Assembly: GCF_001039355.2 (NCBI RefSeq)
Contig: NW_019773622.1
Span: 1-52,509, forward strand
DNA: 52,509 nucleotides
DNA from: Lingula anatina
Lineage: Eukaryota; Brachiopoda; Lingulata; Lingulida; Lingulidae
Direction of reading: 5' to 3'
How positions within the stretch are numbered: the first letter of the stretch is position 1; each line of letters opens with the position of its first letter. A program made the translations under genes and the position numbers. The notes below the pieces were generated by a model. The model was given only the letters and a program-made list of their open reading frames with translations. It made no database searches and was not told the origin of the DNA. Positions 1-12,900 of the stretch are shown here, one piece after another.

Positions 1-187
1 CGGTGGTTGTCTGTTCTCAGGGACTGGTGGCGCTGGTGTCCTTTCAGGGATCTGATTTTGTGGTGCAGGTTTCTTCTCAGGGACTTTATGATGAATCATT
101 TGTTTCTTCTGTGGGATTTGATTATGGATCATTTTATATACGTCAGACTGTGTGTAGTCCCTTTCGTCTGTAGCTTTCGGTGGTGCT
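1..187 (-). CDS. Exon 6 (partial): DYTQSDVYKM block
   Basis: Open from the acceptor TTTATTTTAG to the window edge, phase 2 in. Contains ERDYTQSDVYKMIHNQ, matching EPDYTQSAVYRMVHEE in the last exon of the plus-strand paralogue and the SDVYKM block of PDLIM proteins. A Pro/Lys/Gln-rich repeat-like tail follows (VPEKKPAPQ, IPERTPAPP, VPENRQPP). The exon continues outside the window. Confidence 0.85.
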
Positions 188-3100
188 CTAAAATAAATAT
201 AAGAGACATATTAAGAAACACAAACTCGGGTACAGTTCAAATCACGCGATAAAAACTAAATTCAGTTTAAAGTTAAATACGTGCATGCTTTATTTCATTT
301 TAATGTCTTTCACTAACTGTCGCCCCTTATAAAAAGGATAAGCAATCTTCTAGCATCTTTAAAGCCTTTAAATTTCAGCACACTACTTGAAAAGTTGTTT
401 CTTAATTGTGGCGAACTGAACATTAAATAGACCCCATTATATCATTACAAGTACTCACTCGCAGGCAGCAAGCGATATGCCGCCTTTGGGTTTTCCCTGC
501 CCGGGGGTGGCTGTTGGAGGCGCGACGGGCAAAACCTGGCCTTTTTCAAGAGCCTGCATTAGAATTTTCTGTGACGCCGAGGCCTTTGTTGAAGTCGGCG
601 GTGGAGAGGTAGCTTCGCCGTGCTTCATCTGTTCTCTTAATCTGAAGAGATGCGTTGGAGAGATTTTGATTACTTCCCCATTTCTTAGGCCTAATAGTAA
701 CGCACTGTATCATTTACGAAAAAAATTGTGAATACTGCACTTAAGAATTATTACAAACAACATTTGCACTAGAAATGCACGTATTTAGTATCATGAGGTA
801 GCATGTACTCTAAAAACACTCCGGTTTAAAATAACTGAAAAAATGGTTGAAACCAACCGATTCAACCGTTCAAAATATGTCCAACTTGTAATCCGGTTGA
901 TGTAACTGATTAATGATCGGTAGGTACATTGTAATTATAATTATAATTATAATAGTTATAATTACAATTATGATAACAATTATAAATAAACAAGATTCAT
1001 CAAGTTTGTGGAATTACTTTACAGTCTTTCGATATTCCTGTCAAATGTCCTCAGATCAGTGATTCAATAACCGTTCCACACGGTCACCATGTTGACCAAT
1101 CGACTGGTTGTTCAATAACCGAATAAACCGTTGTTTAAAGGTAGGGGCAACCGATTTTATCGGTAGGGTCAATGATCGATTTGTTTTTAGAGTGCAGGTC
1201 TATTTTTTAATGTAATGGCATAGTCTATTTTTAGTGACATGGGCATACAATTAGTGATGTGTAGTGTATTATGGAAAGAAAGTTCACGCACTTTTTCCTT
1301 TGTAAAACTTCGCTCTCGTTAAGGTCTAATTTTGCTCCTGGTGTGTAAGTAAATGGCGTCTTGCCATCTTTCCTGGTCATGGCAGTCTGTAGTTTGTCAG
1401 GCACGTATTCTCCTGTAGTGTCCCCGTCAGAGAAAGACGAGCTGCCCCAGTTGTCAGACGACGAATGGTTATTCTGTAATGCATTTTGTTCTTGATATTG
1501 CTGGAAAAAATTAAAAAGAGCGCTGGATGATAAAATTGATTATTGATGCGAAAGGTGAAAAATATCGCATTTAGATAACTCTTTTTGGTAACAGACAGAA
1601 AAGTGGCCTTTTCAATAAAAAAAACATACAAATCTGCATTTTTCCGCAAAGCCTATAAATTATTTCACATTTTACATAGAATAAGCAGACGATAAAACAC
1701 CATGTAAAAGGGTTTCTGGGGAATTTTTTGTTTTTAACTAAAAAACAGTTCTTAGATGATATAAAGGCTGGGCCGTATTCCAGCGTGGCAGTTAAAGTTA
1801 CTCTCTGACCACAGGATAATAGTCTGTTACAAAAATGTTAAAAGCGACACTGATATTTTGTATACTATTTCAGGGCCCTTGATATCAGAGGATTGCAGTT
1901 TCAATCTTGTACTTGCTACGTTGGTTCAGACACGGGGTAGTGTAGCTTCATCTACCATGTGGGACGAAAAAATGTAGACTAGTATTAGAAATACGCACTG
2001 TTCTTTCAAAAAAGAGATTGTTCAGCAGCGTTTGTACAGTATTCTTATTAAGAAAAATTGTGTTACTTTAACAGCACCAGACCAATTATATAACGTAAAC
2101 AGGTAAAAAGGTCAATTAGTGGAAAATCATAATCTGTAAAAATATTTTTGAGTCAGATACGAATTTAAAAAAATAATAAAAATAATGCCATCATACGCAT
2201 ATTTCAGGCATTTAAAAGCATAACTCTTTGTCTTCTAAGAACAATTTATATAATCTAACTAATAGGAGGGCCTATATTGCGACAATAAGGTTAATTTGAC
2301 CTTGACGCTCCTGAAGGGACTGGCTTGACTTCAGAGCAGTACTCGCTAGCGCTCTCCTAGTTTTCAAATGATAGTTACGGTCAAGATTACAAGAAGGTAG
2401 GCGTCAACTTGACTGTTCCTACTGTCTGGCCAACTCACCACATAGATAGGAAAAGAAATACCAGCCTAAGTCTTCAAATCATGGCATATGGCAAGGGATA
2501 TAAAGTTAGCGGACAAAAAAGTAATTACTTTCGGACATTTGGGGTTTATAATATTCCATATATTTAACACTCGCAAAAATGGAAATGCATGTTCATTTCT
2601 AAGCCTACTTTCCGGCTAGGCCTTATGGACTAACAGTTGACCTACCTTCCGCCATGCCCCTGGCACAATGGGTCCCGGCGGGGGAGGAGGGGGTGGTGGG
2701 GGTGGTGGAGGAATGGCAGACGTCATGCTGTCAGGAGGCTCCGGAGGGAAATTCACCCTTTGGAGATTTCGTTGAGCAAAAGTTTGTGGTATTTGTGGAG
2801 AAAGGTGATTAGTTGAATCGGAATAATCCACGAAATCCGAGTCTCTGTGATGATTCGACGTATTTTCTATCACCTTGTTTCCATAGTAATCTGACCTAGG
2901 CCCGTTTATTGAGTATATATTGTTAATGTCATGAATTCTTCTGTCTTTGAAAGTTGGCGTTAACCTCTGAGGCAGTAATCCTCCTCCCCTGAAAGGAAAA
3001 TCGAAGTACCTTGGTTAAATTCGACAAGCACCTGATGACATATTCTCTATTCTAACCTTAATATGTTCATTCATGTCGACTTTTATCATTCCATAATTTG

Positions 3101-6100
3101 TGAAGTGCGTAGATACAAGTAGGGGAGACCGGGGCTAGTTGGACCCCGGGGTAAGTTGGCCCCCCCGTCAATTTATGAAAAAGTAACTACGAGGTAAAAA
3201 AAATTGGCCACATACTCTTGCAAAGTGACCGTAGCCTACAATGCTAAGGAAGTGTCGGACGTTAAAAAGTTTTACTTAAGCGGTGAGTCGAAATAAACAA
3301 TTTTTGCACCTAAAAGTAATTTTGTTTAAGAGATTTAAAAATCTATTATCATAGGCTTTTGATCGAATATAAGATATGTATAGGGCATCAAACTGAAGCT
3401 CATTGTTTCAAGTTTCACAGAGATGTATCATCGTTCCACATTCTAGCACCATAAATGGCTACCATCCTTTAAAATAAATAATGTACACCCGGGGCTAGTT
3501 GGCCCCCTTGACTCGGGGCAAGTTGGACCCTCATATTACCCACAAACCTTTGCGCGCAACGCTGTTTGAAATAAACAAGTTGGTGAAATTGACAAAGCTT
3601 GCCGGTGTCTATTACCGTCTGATTGATTTTTTAAAAATTTTCTCTCTGGTGTCTTTTTGAGAATTTATATTAGAAATATTCTGTTGATTGTAAGTATTAA
3701 AAAGCAAACCCATTGGACTTTCCGTAGAAAAACATTTTTTTTGCCTTAATTCTTTGTAAGTAAGGGAATTCCCTTTGTATTTATAGTGTTATATGTGGCC
3801 CTATTTTTCCACCCCTCCCTAGCTAGAGACCATTGTTGAAACAAACTCAATGGTTTAAAACTGAATTTGTTACTTTCTTTTAAAAAGAAAATTTATTATT
3901 CGTTTTCATTCATTAAAAACCTTCTTTATACCATTATTTATTTATTCTTAATTAAAACAAAACACTTTTTATTGATAGATATTTTGGTTCTTGCAACACA
4001 TACCCCCCCCCCCCCAACAACGTGACGTACGGAAACCTCAATAAATGTGCCTCATTTGAACTGTTTATTCATCAAAGACTCTCAAAAATCAATTAAATAA
4101 ATAAAAAATTTATAAAAATGTATTTCAAGGCGTTTACATGGGATATATACTTCATTTTCGTATAGGGGGGCCAACTTGCCCCGACCCTGGGGCTAACTTG
4201 CCCCCCCTAACGTCAACTGCGTTTTTTGTCAAATTGTGAGCCACCTGGCATTATATTTGAAAAATAATGATTGTTGCATACGTAGCTTAGTTCATGGGGC
4301 TTACTTTGAAACCGGTTTTGTTACTCTAACCCACTCCTAGTTGGCTCTACAAGGCCAAAAGTGTCTAGCTGGGCCAACTAGCCCCGGTCTCCCCTATTTA
4401 GGGTGATTTAAGATGCATCAAACTTACTCCACAGAATGGCACAATGGCCTAAAGGATGGCGAACAGTTTTATATCACTCACGTTATTGTGTTTAATGGGA
4501 TCTCATCTGAGGCATTTTGTTTACGTACTTGTGCACTGTTAACTGAATAAGGTTCCCGCTATCTTTGATAAGTCCCTGTGCTTCTGCGTGTGTTAGAAAT
4601 TCCGTTGGCTGGCTACCAATTTTTAATATGGTATCTCCCTTTTCTAATCCAGTAGCTGCTATACTGCCCCCGGAAACCTAAAAATATATAATTGACAGTA
4701 AGTTAGTATTGCAGCTTTTCTACCTGGTGTCACTATTGAGCAACGGGAACTCTCGTTTTTATTATCTTCACATCCCGGAATAAGTCTGAGTAACAAGATT
4801 GGTCTACCTTTGCTAAATACCTGTGTGTGGTTTACTAGGCTGGGTTGACTCCGCCATATTGCTTGAGCAGTATAATATTCTTCTGAAATTTGACTGCTTC
4901 TTATTCTGGTTCTTACAAAATACGTGAATGACACAATAGAGATAAGCCAAAAAAAAGATCAGATTTATCTTACCTACAGACAGCATATTGGTAATGTGTT
5001 TTCCTTGGTCAGATTTTTTTTCATAATTATGCAGGAGTCTAAGGTTATTTGCATGGAACGACTTAACCTACGATCTGGCTGAAATACTATTAACTGCCGT
5101 GCACATGCCTCCTATCACCTGATATTTCAACAGATATACAGAAAATTCAGGATAAATAATTGGTGATTGTATGACTTCACCTTTATATATATTTCTATAT
5201 CCAGATGGGATGTCCATATTTTACGAAACAGGCTAGCTTGCAACCTGTTCCTCACATTTCTTCCAACATTTCAAGTTGAAGATAAGTGATATCTATTAAA
5301 TATCATTTATTTTTTATGAATAGAATATAGGTTTTGGTAAGGATTAAGCATTAGTGAGATACATAGTTAAACCATTTTCCAGCACCAGAAACACGATGAG
5401 CTTTTACGCAGTAACAGACGAGCAGATGGTTTTCACATCGACAAGCCGCATCGGTTCCTTGTTGATCACAGTTGCTTCACATATGCGGAGAAAGTTGGGA
5501 TAAGCTATTCAACGAGCAATGAAAGGCTGCATGGCAAACAGTTGTTTTACAGGTGCATCTTGTTTCCACCCACTCGTAGTTTGTTTACGTGAGTCCCCAT
5601 TCTAGGCTTTACAGGCGATTACAGATTGCAAACATTTTAGGTCGATCAGACGATTACATTTTATCCCATTTTTATTCTTACAGTCAATCTGATGACTCTT
5701 ATTTTGAGCAAAATAAGATTGTTTTAACTTTATTCTCCTGTCAGACGACAATAATCATATATTGTTTACAACCGAGGTCAAATGGACTCACTTCCAGCCT
5801 GTATTATAAAGGTAGGCTAAATTCATGTTGAAGGGAAAAAACTTCGTTCTTAAAAAATGAATGAAACAACACTGCTCAATTACTGGAACAATAGTAATAG
5901 CTTACGTTTGAACTCTTTTGTTTTTCTTCTGACAGGTGGAATTGGTCCACAAATAGTGCAACGATACCTAAGATATTTATATCGTCCAAACCTTTTCGAT
6001 TGCTCCATTGCATTGTCTTTATATTTGCTAGGTCAGCTAGTATAGACCCCACGTTTAAAAACAACAAAATAGATGCCAATTAAGTTTCAAATCGAATTTG

Positions 6101-9100
6101 AGTGTGCTGGTCTATTTCTAAGCGAAATGTCGTTTTATTGAAAGCTGGATGCGGGATAGATACAACATGACAGCCTAAAATACTCGGAACGTTGGTTATA
6201 ATTTAAGCGAGATTGAACTCGCTCAAAGACCGGCCGCCCTGTTGCCCTGTGCATAACCTTCTGAACTGAATTGGATCTGGAACAAAAAACCAAGTGCACA
6301 CAGCCTACAATATGATTAAGGAATTGCAAAATACGGGCATCCAGACATATTCTTAACTGATCTTCGATTCCACTTCAGCCGGAATTTTCACACTATTTTA
6401 ACAGGTAAATGTACGTACCCCACCCTTTTAAACTAAACCACAATATAGCCTATATTTCAAGAAATGCATCGATGGTGTAACAGCAAAATAACCTAATAGA
6501 TTCAGGTGCTATCAGGCCCTCTTCACACTACAGGTGGAAAGAATTAATGCTGCGTAATACAGATTTTGAACAGAAATCCTCTTGGGCTTCCAGAAGATCT
6601 TGGATCAGAAACTAAGATGGCGGCATCATGGCTGCCTTAACGTTACACCTGCACGCAAACGCTGGTCGTCTGCCCTTTTTTCAGGTGATACCACCGCATT
6701 TCGAAGCAACAGAAAGTAAACTGATTTTAACATTAAACAATTCAATGAACCATTCTGCCGGTTCTTAAGCCGTTTTTTTCTTTCATACATACCGTTCTAG
6801 ATATCCCAGGTGTGGAGAGCAATATTACTCTCGAGGCCTCCTGGAACTTACAAGGTACGAAGAAAGGTTATTACCTGGTAATATATACATAAAACTCCCA
6901 GAAACACCTATTTACCGTTGCATTTTATACCGGCGTAGGCGTTATGCGCCTCAAGGGCTCCCCTGTACCATATAGCATTCGGTCGTGGGTCTAAACACTC
7001 GAAATGCCCGTTTTGCAGATTAATAATGTATCACAGGTGACCGGGTCTCTGCATTTTTAAGAAGTGGTTCCATCTTAGAAACAGGAGTTGTTCTACCTGT
7101 ATGCCTCCGACATTTCACCCTTTTCTATGTACCTGACATAAATATGCATTGCCACTTAGCTCAAAAATCCGAGGAGACAGTGGGGATATACATAAAAAAT
7201 ACTTTGAAGTTTGGTACTAAAAATAATAAGTGCGCTTGAAAATTAAGACCAATAAAGTTCCCCTCACATTTCGCAACACAACAGGCTATGAAAATGTAGT
7301 TATATCTAGGAGCCCTTGACTCCCTGCCGCGAAAAAGAATGCTTATCTAAGCACAGTATATCTGACAGGTGATTGATCAAAAAGGTCAAAAGCGCTCCAA
7401 TTCATACATCATCTGAGTCTCGGCTGGACGATGTCGAACAGGATAAAACCGAAAGTCCTTCAATCGTTATCAAGGGTGGCAGGGTTTCACTTTGACGAAG
7501 AAAATATATAAAATCGGGCCTAAAAAATTCAAACAACACCTTCGTTTTGTCTGTGGAATGGTGCGGTTAAAAAACAATGCATGCAGCCCCACCCCACCAA
7601 CCCCATCTTGTATAATAGGTCTTCTATGGCAGAAGACTTGAGTAATCTGGAACTACTGCGTCAAGCTCTTCAGAACGAATGGGGCAATATCCCAAAATAC
7701 AGACTTGTGACCTTTATTGAAAGCATGCCGCGCCTCGTACAAGAGATAATTGCAGTACGGGGTAGACAAACATGCTATTAGACATGCGACCTTTCAAGAG
7801 CACACTCTAGTGCAAATTGTGTATAATTTTGATGACATTTGACGTTGTCTTTTTAATTCTATGGACAGATATTTATGGAAATCAATGTGGAACATCAGAT
7901 GAGGGGTGCATTTTCTATGTTAAAATAAATTATTAAAAATTGTGGATATCTACACCAGTATTGTGTTTTTCTGTACTATAATTCATCTTAGACATGGTAT
8001 TTGGAATAAAAGCATTATTTGAAACGATATGCAGTGGTGATGTGATAATTTATACACAAAAACACATGAAGTTGAAGGTCTAACAACCTTTTTCATCAGA
8101 AGAGTATTGTGTACTTTCGCTTAACCATTCCAATTGGATTTCCCCTATATATAATAGATAACAGAATGGAAAAGGCATCTTCAACTTCTCTATCAAGAAA
8201 CACAGACCTTGACACTATACCCATGCTCTTGACAAATAACTTCTGCTATCAAATCATTTTGCAAGACTTCTTTTTCTTGTTTTAACTTACTTAGTGGAAT
8301 TTGAATAACAACAATTTTTCACACAGTCTGCGTGTATTGTTCTAAAAAAGAACGTCTAGAATTGAGAGACTCAACAGAAGGTGATTTCTTATTAAAGATG
8401 ATCACTGAAACAAGATTTGGACGTGGAAATGAGAAAAAGCTTAATTTCCGTGTTTTCTTAAGACTGTTCCCTGAATCTATAAACATGCTGCATGATAATA
8501 ATACCAAAAGGATGTTTTTTTTCTAAATCTGGTTGCCCCCATCATTAGAATAAAATATTATTCCCTAATAACACTATTCTAAAATACGCCGATACCTCGC
8601 GTGACTTTCAAACATAAAATATAACCTTGGTCTCTACCAAACTGTAATTGAATTTTTTTTATAAAGATTTGAGAACGGCATCGGGGCCTTGAATCCAACT
8701 CATGAAAAATATCCCATAAAACAACCCATCATTGGCTTTTTTATGCACTTCGTTTATGAAACATGTGCTTCAACAAACACGGCATTTCAACCCGATAAAT
8801 CCATAAACAATATCATTTTTACTTAGAATTGCTGTTTGCATCACGGCGTATAGTACAACCATCTTCGTTTCCTTGAAAGTTTTCTAGAGGCCAATTGAAA
8901 TTGGATGTGGTGGAGTTTTTTTTTTTTTTTTTTTTTTTTTTTGTTATTTTAAGTAAACTTTGAGACACAGACACAACCTAAGAGATTTTTCTAGAGGCCA
9001 GCATGTGCTAAATGGACTTTTTTTCTCCAAATCCCACTCACCGTCCTGACTACTTTTATGCAAAAAAAAAAAAAAAAAAAAGGTTGGATGCTACCACCGA

Positions 9101-10187
9101 CGCGCCGACTGGTTTAGCCTTTACAAGAATGTATGAGAAAGGTTAATGTTGATAGTTTGGTTATCAAAATATTGAATTATTCTAAACAGCAAACAGATCC
9201 AAACCTTTAATATACGCTCGATATATAGTCTCTGAATACCAAACTGTTTACTCTAAAATATTGAAAATGTGGTGTCTGTGTATCTGCAGCGCTTCTGCTG
9301 AACAGATTTGATTGGTCGACGAGTGAGTTGCTATGGAAACGAGTTATCTCCTGGAATAACTGGTGATTGCAGCTATAGAGCATTCCATTCAACCCGAGCA
9401 TTTCATGTAAATAAAAGACGAAAATAATTCTGGTTCAGAGCATCTCATTAACAATCAAAAAGAATCTTGTGAGAGGCGCATTCTTAAAACAGTAGGTCTA
9501 CTAAACTGTTTATGGCCACCAGCCTTTCGATTGATATGGTGCATAGTTGGTGCATAGTACACCTATTTTTTTCAAAATATATTAACTATTATAAGCTCCA
9601 AGTGCAGTGAACACGTACATGTTTTAAGCAGTTTAATGGCATTTTTGTGAACCGATAAATGATAAACAAGTGAACACTTTTTTCTTTCTCTCTCTCTCGG
9701 CTAGACTGCAGTGCTTAACTAGCTGTCATTCTGAAGTGCCCCTAACGTTTGTTGAACGTGTTTAAAATAAACTTGACTAAACAACCTCCGGGCAGAAAAC
9801 AATGAGAAGCAAGCGGCGTATCAGATTTCTTAGCCAAGCACTGGGTCTTCTCACTGAACGTCTGATTTATTACTCAGATATACGTACGTCTTATTCAACT
9901 GATCATCTGGTAATGTAACACCGTCCAAAACGATTATTGCACCTTTATTGCCCTTTACACTCTTCCAGGTATTCTTACAAGCCGAAACCACTAATCGTTT
10001 TCCCGCGTGGAACGCCGACACAAACACAGACCCGAGAGACGAGCAGCATATGATGACATGACAATCAACTAGAACGATCAAAACTTACCCTTTGAACTGT
10101 TAAAGGTTGAAAAAAGTCTGCCCCTCCTTGTAAGCGGAACCCCCAGGGCACATCCGAAGTAGGTCTTTGTAACCAGACAGTTTCCAT
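1..10187 (-). CDS. Alp/Enigma (PDLIM/Zasp-like) PDZ protein gene, six visible coding exons, 3' part beyond the left edge
   Basis: Coding exons join in frame as 10187-10089, 4677-4529, 2988-2646, 1500-1292, 641-459 and 187-1, giving 390 residues with no stop. Residues 1-83 form a PDZ domain with the family signature PWGFRLQGG in the ligand loop and PLTVQR at the first intron. Residues 84-197 are a polar linker ending in a run of 12 prolines and PGAWRK. Residues 338-347 read DYTQSDVYKM, the conserved block that lies between PDZ and LIM domains in PDLIM proteins (DUF4749 region). Family members bind alpha-actinin and actin filaments at Z-discs, stress fibres or adhesion sites. An in-frame TAG just upstream of ATG 10187 fixes the start. 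LIM domains, if present, would lie beyond base 1. The family call is firm; which orthologue it is remains open. Confidence 0.85.
459..641 (-). CDS. Exon 5: Ala/Pro-rich linker exon
   Basis: 183 bases, phase 2 in and out, so it can be skipped without a frameshift. Encodes LREQMKHGEATSPPP followed by an Ala/Pro/Gly-rich stretch and GGISLAAC. Donor GTGAGT is strong; the acceptor CTCTTCAG has a modest pyrimidine tract. Confidence 0.72.
807..1193. mobile_element. Short inverted-repeat element in intron 4 of the minus-strand PDZ gene
   Basis: ACTCTAAAAACA at 807-818 is mirrored by TGTTTTTAGAGT at 1182-1193. Between them are several degenerate copies of an AACCGGTT-like motif in both orientations and an AT-rich TAATTA run (932-985). 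No coding capacity. Superfamily not assignable. Confidence 0.5.
1225..1234. promoter_or_regulatory. MEF2-like site CTATTTTTAG
   Basis: A perfect match to the MEF2 consensus YTAWWWWTAR, 58 bases downstream of the exon 4 donor. Muscle genes of this family are plausible MEF2 targets, but one 10-base AT-rich site can occur by chance. Confidence 0.25.
1292..1500 (-). CDS. Exon 4: linker exon
   Basis: 209 bases, phase 0 in and phase 2 out. Starts QYQEQNALQNN and contains GKTPFTYTPGAKLDLNESEV. Acceptor TTTTTTCCAG, donor GTGCGT. No domain recognised. The frame runs on past the donor to a TAA, so read-through could give a short form. Confidence 0.75.
2646..2988 (-). CDS. Exon 3: polar linker with poly-proline tract
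   Basis: 343 bases, phase 2 in and phase 0 out, fully open. Encodes an Asn/Ser/Arg-rich linker (residues 83-197 of the product), then 12 consecutive prolines and PGAWRK. Acceptor TTTCCTTTCAG, donor GTAGGT. Poly-proline runs can bind profilin or EVH1/WW domains; that role here is inference. Confidence 0.82.
3122..4394. mobile_element. Foldback DNA transposon with TA target duplication (1.27 kb)
   Basis: Terminal inverted repeats GGGGAGACCGGGGCTAGTTG (from 3122) and CAACTAGCCCCGGTCTCCCC (ending 4394) are flanked by TA on both sides (3120-3121, 4395-4396). Further GGGGCTAGTTGG/GGGGCAAGTTGG motifs recur inside in both orientations (about 3488-3530 and 4163-4206). No transposase frame is visible. 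The TA duplication suggests a Tc1/mariner-type mobiliser. It lies in intron 2 of the minus-strand PDZ gene. Confidence 0.75.
4529..4677 (-). CDS. Exon 2: PDZ second half
   Basis: 149 bases, phase 0 in and phase 2 out, the same length as exon 2 of the plus-strand paralogue. Begins VSGGSIAATGLEKGD and includes THAEAQGLIKDSG, typical of the second half of a PDLIM-type PDZ domain. Acceptor TTTTTAG, donor GTACGT. Confidence 0.9.
4678..10088 (-). other. Intron 1 of the minus-strand PDZ gene
   Basis: 5.4 kb between the two halves of the PDZ domain. It holds a Tc1-like transposase fragment (7627-7781), a T run (about 8917-8942) and an A run (about 9062-9080). I see no further exon that fits the flanking phases. 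The segment AAGATGGCGGC at about 6614 resembles a YY1 site but nothing else supports a promoter there. Confidence 0.7.
7627..7781 (+). pseudogene. Tc1-like transposase C-terminal fragment
   Basis: The open stretch beginning MAEDLSNLELLRQAL and including EWGNIPKY, ESMPRLVQEIIAVRG and RQTCY matches the characteristic C-terminal end of Tc1-family transposases (NL..L..AL..EW..IP....LI.SM...C.AVI.ARG). The DDE catalytic core is absent upstream, so this is a dead remnant of about 50 residues inside an intron. Confidence 0.72.
10089..10187 (-). CDS. Exon 1: PDZ first half
   Basis: Encodes 33 residues starting METVWLQR and containing PWGFRLQGG. It ends at a codon boundary in LTVQR followed by a strong donor GTAAGT. 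An in-frame TAG sits two codons before the ATG. The exon boundary falls at exactly the same residue as in the plus-strand paralogue. Confidence 0.88.
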
Positions 10188-12900
10188 CCCCTAGAAACTA
10201 GGGTACTTCGGGACGGTAGAGAGAGATGAACCAGCCGACAGGGAGTCGTTACGTCACGCGCGGATCTCGAGTGGGCTAAATTGATGCCTGATGCCAACGT
10301 CGAAAAATTCTTCTTCTGAAAATAAACAAGAGGTATAGGTGCAAATGGTTGCCGCTGCCGATGCTCAGATGTTCATCTAAACTTTCAGAGAAATTGGTTC
10401 CGTTTGTGGTTTTAGGGGAAGGAGGTAGGGGAAATTCCAAACTCTATGAGAGAGCCTCATTGCGGTCGTATTCTTCATTCTGCAACGTGTCATAACGGAA
10501 GAAAATATAACATACAGCCAGCGGTGGTTTTCGTGTAATTTTCTACATCTCGTTTTTCAGGTTTCTTTTCTCCTAAAGAGTTTATATATGCAGGAAAGAA
10601 AACCTCAAGTGTTAAATGTAACTGTTTTTTTTTTTCGTTATTTAGATTGATTAATAACATCACCTGGAGGGTAAAAAGTGAGCTCTAAAATATACGCTAC
10701 GTTCTTCTCCTAATTGTGACTAGCAAAAAACTTCATTTATAAAGGCTAGCAACAAGTGTGCTATGTACTACATGTAGTACAGATTAGTCAGTCATTTTAA
10801 GTTAGAAGCGTGTGTGATGTGAAAATATTTCTTAGGAAAACAATAACGGGATGAAATGGGAAAATAGGTAGGTGATGGGGGAGGGGATTCAAAATGGGAA
10901 TATGAGGGATTCGGGCTTTGAACATCACCCTATATCTTACCGTGCGTATTATAGTGCTGCCCACAAAGCCTCTGCCAACCTCAATGACCGGGGAAAGCTT
11001 GCAGAATCTTAACGGTCCTATTAATATACTCCATAAGCTTTGTTACAGCAGGGGTCAGCTGTACGCTCACCTGTCCAATCTTTTAAGTATCTGCGCTCGT
11101 GCCACAGTTAGCGCCACCTGTGAGTTCGTGCGACATGCTGAACTTGGTCGTTGCTTGTGCGGCTGGTTTCTTTCCTGTGTTTATTTAATAATCCCAGTAA
11201 ATGGTATTGTAGAATTGTACTTTTCATAATTACTTTGCTGATGTTGTTTGTGACATTAATTATTGCACGTTTGATATTGATTATGCATCAAGGCCACTTC
11301 GGTATAAAGGCAAATAGTGGTTGCAGAATTTTCAAAATGTTTGCATTAATGTGAAATGTTCTTACACGATGGTGTTTAATACAGGACTTAGCCCTAAAAA
11401 GTAATATATTTTATTTCAACTTTCATGAAAAAGCTAATCATTTAACAGAATTCTGCTTATTGTCAAAAATATATCAAAATCTGCAAAATGAAAATACCCA
11501 CAAAGCAGAATAAAATATCCCCCTATAATAATAATAACCAAAATGATAACACGGGTTTGGGACTAGAACGATTTTACCTCCTCGGAGATGCCGTAACACG
11601 TGTATTTTTGCATTTTCAAGAGTTTTGATCATCAGAACAAAATGACGGAAATAAGCTCAGGTGGAAAATTGCCGAGCCAGATTATTTTGTTGTCAATAGT
11701 ACTGTACATCTTTAAGAGAAGACTTAAATATTTCAGACCACCCTATATTGGCCTGTGTTGATGAATGTTTTCTCATGGCCGAGTTGTATTACTTAAGGAA
11801 AGTTATGATTTGTGTTATACTTGATTTTTTGTATGAAGCGTTCTTTTAGTGTTAAATCTAATATAGTTTGCAATATTTTCTGGCAAATTTTGTACACAAA
11901 TAATTTATGTCTATGCATAAAATTTTGTTCTAATTATGCTGTATGTCTACACATAAAAGCGTTCAGCAGTAAAAAAGCGAGATGTTATTAAAATACTTAA
12001 ATCAAAGTTTAAGAGGGTTTGCATGCATGTATGACAGATAATGCAAATAAAAATTAACTGTCATTTTATATCATTTTATAACATGAAGCAGCCAGGGTCA
12101 AGTAGTTTTAATGAACTGCAGATTAAATTTACTTGATACTTACGTCTCCAAAGAAATTTAGGCTTTGCTGACAAACAATAGCAGTGACGTAGAAAACACC
12201 TCTCTCTCTCTCTCTCTCTCTCTCTCAAACTATTAATTGAGACCACTGAGTAACTTTCCACGTACCTTGTTAATTCTGTGGGAAATATATTAGAATCAGC
12301 ACGGGGGTTGAGCATTTGCACTGCCTCCAGCCCTACAGTCAAACTCTACTGAGCAAAAAGTTAGCCATCATGCATTTATTTCTTAGCGTGTGGCGTAATA
12401 CTTATATATGTCATTATAGTGATCCATCTCCTTTTTATGATCTCAAAGGTGTGAAACACGTGTTAAAACGCATCACGGGGTTTAAGAAAATAAGTGCAAG
12501 TTCCTAGCGGTTTGAACTTGATTATGATAATAAATTAGTTGAACAATTATTTCGTATAAGACTAATTATTACGTCTGTTGAATATCATAGACCAATTTCC
12601 CACCCAGTCACAACAGGCAAGGCTAAGAGGTTAACGGTTGCTATCAACCGGTCAGTATTTTAACACTTTAAAAGAGTCTAGCAAATCTGATAGAACTGTT
12701 GTTGTTGTTCTTTATCTTAAGAGATGGTATGCAGCGTGTAGTGGATTTTTCTGCAGGTTTTCTAGCTAAGAACGACAAAAACTAAGACCGATCATGAAAT
12801 TGGATAATGGCTAAGCTAATAAAACCAGTTGAGTACCACATCGCTGACACATATAAAAACGGTCCGACATTCATTGGCAATGTCCCGCTGAAGACACGTT
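10188..12900. other. Shared 5' flank of the two divergent PDZ genes
   Basis: No convincing coding exon. It contains E-box motifs (CACCTG near 11069 and 11117) and a CT repeat at about 12201-12226. Non-coding first exons and promoters of the minus-strand gene probably lie here, but no TATA or initiator can be placed with confidence. Confidence 0.45.

Noticed and set aside
10100-10297. 65-codon minus-strand frame over the first PDZ exon
   Set aside because: It is a different frame from the PDZ reading; METVWLQRPTSDVPWGFRL in the neighbouring frame is the real exon.
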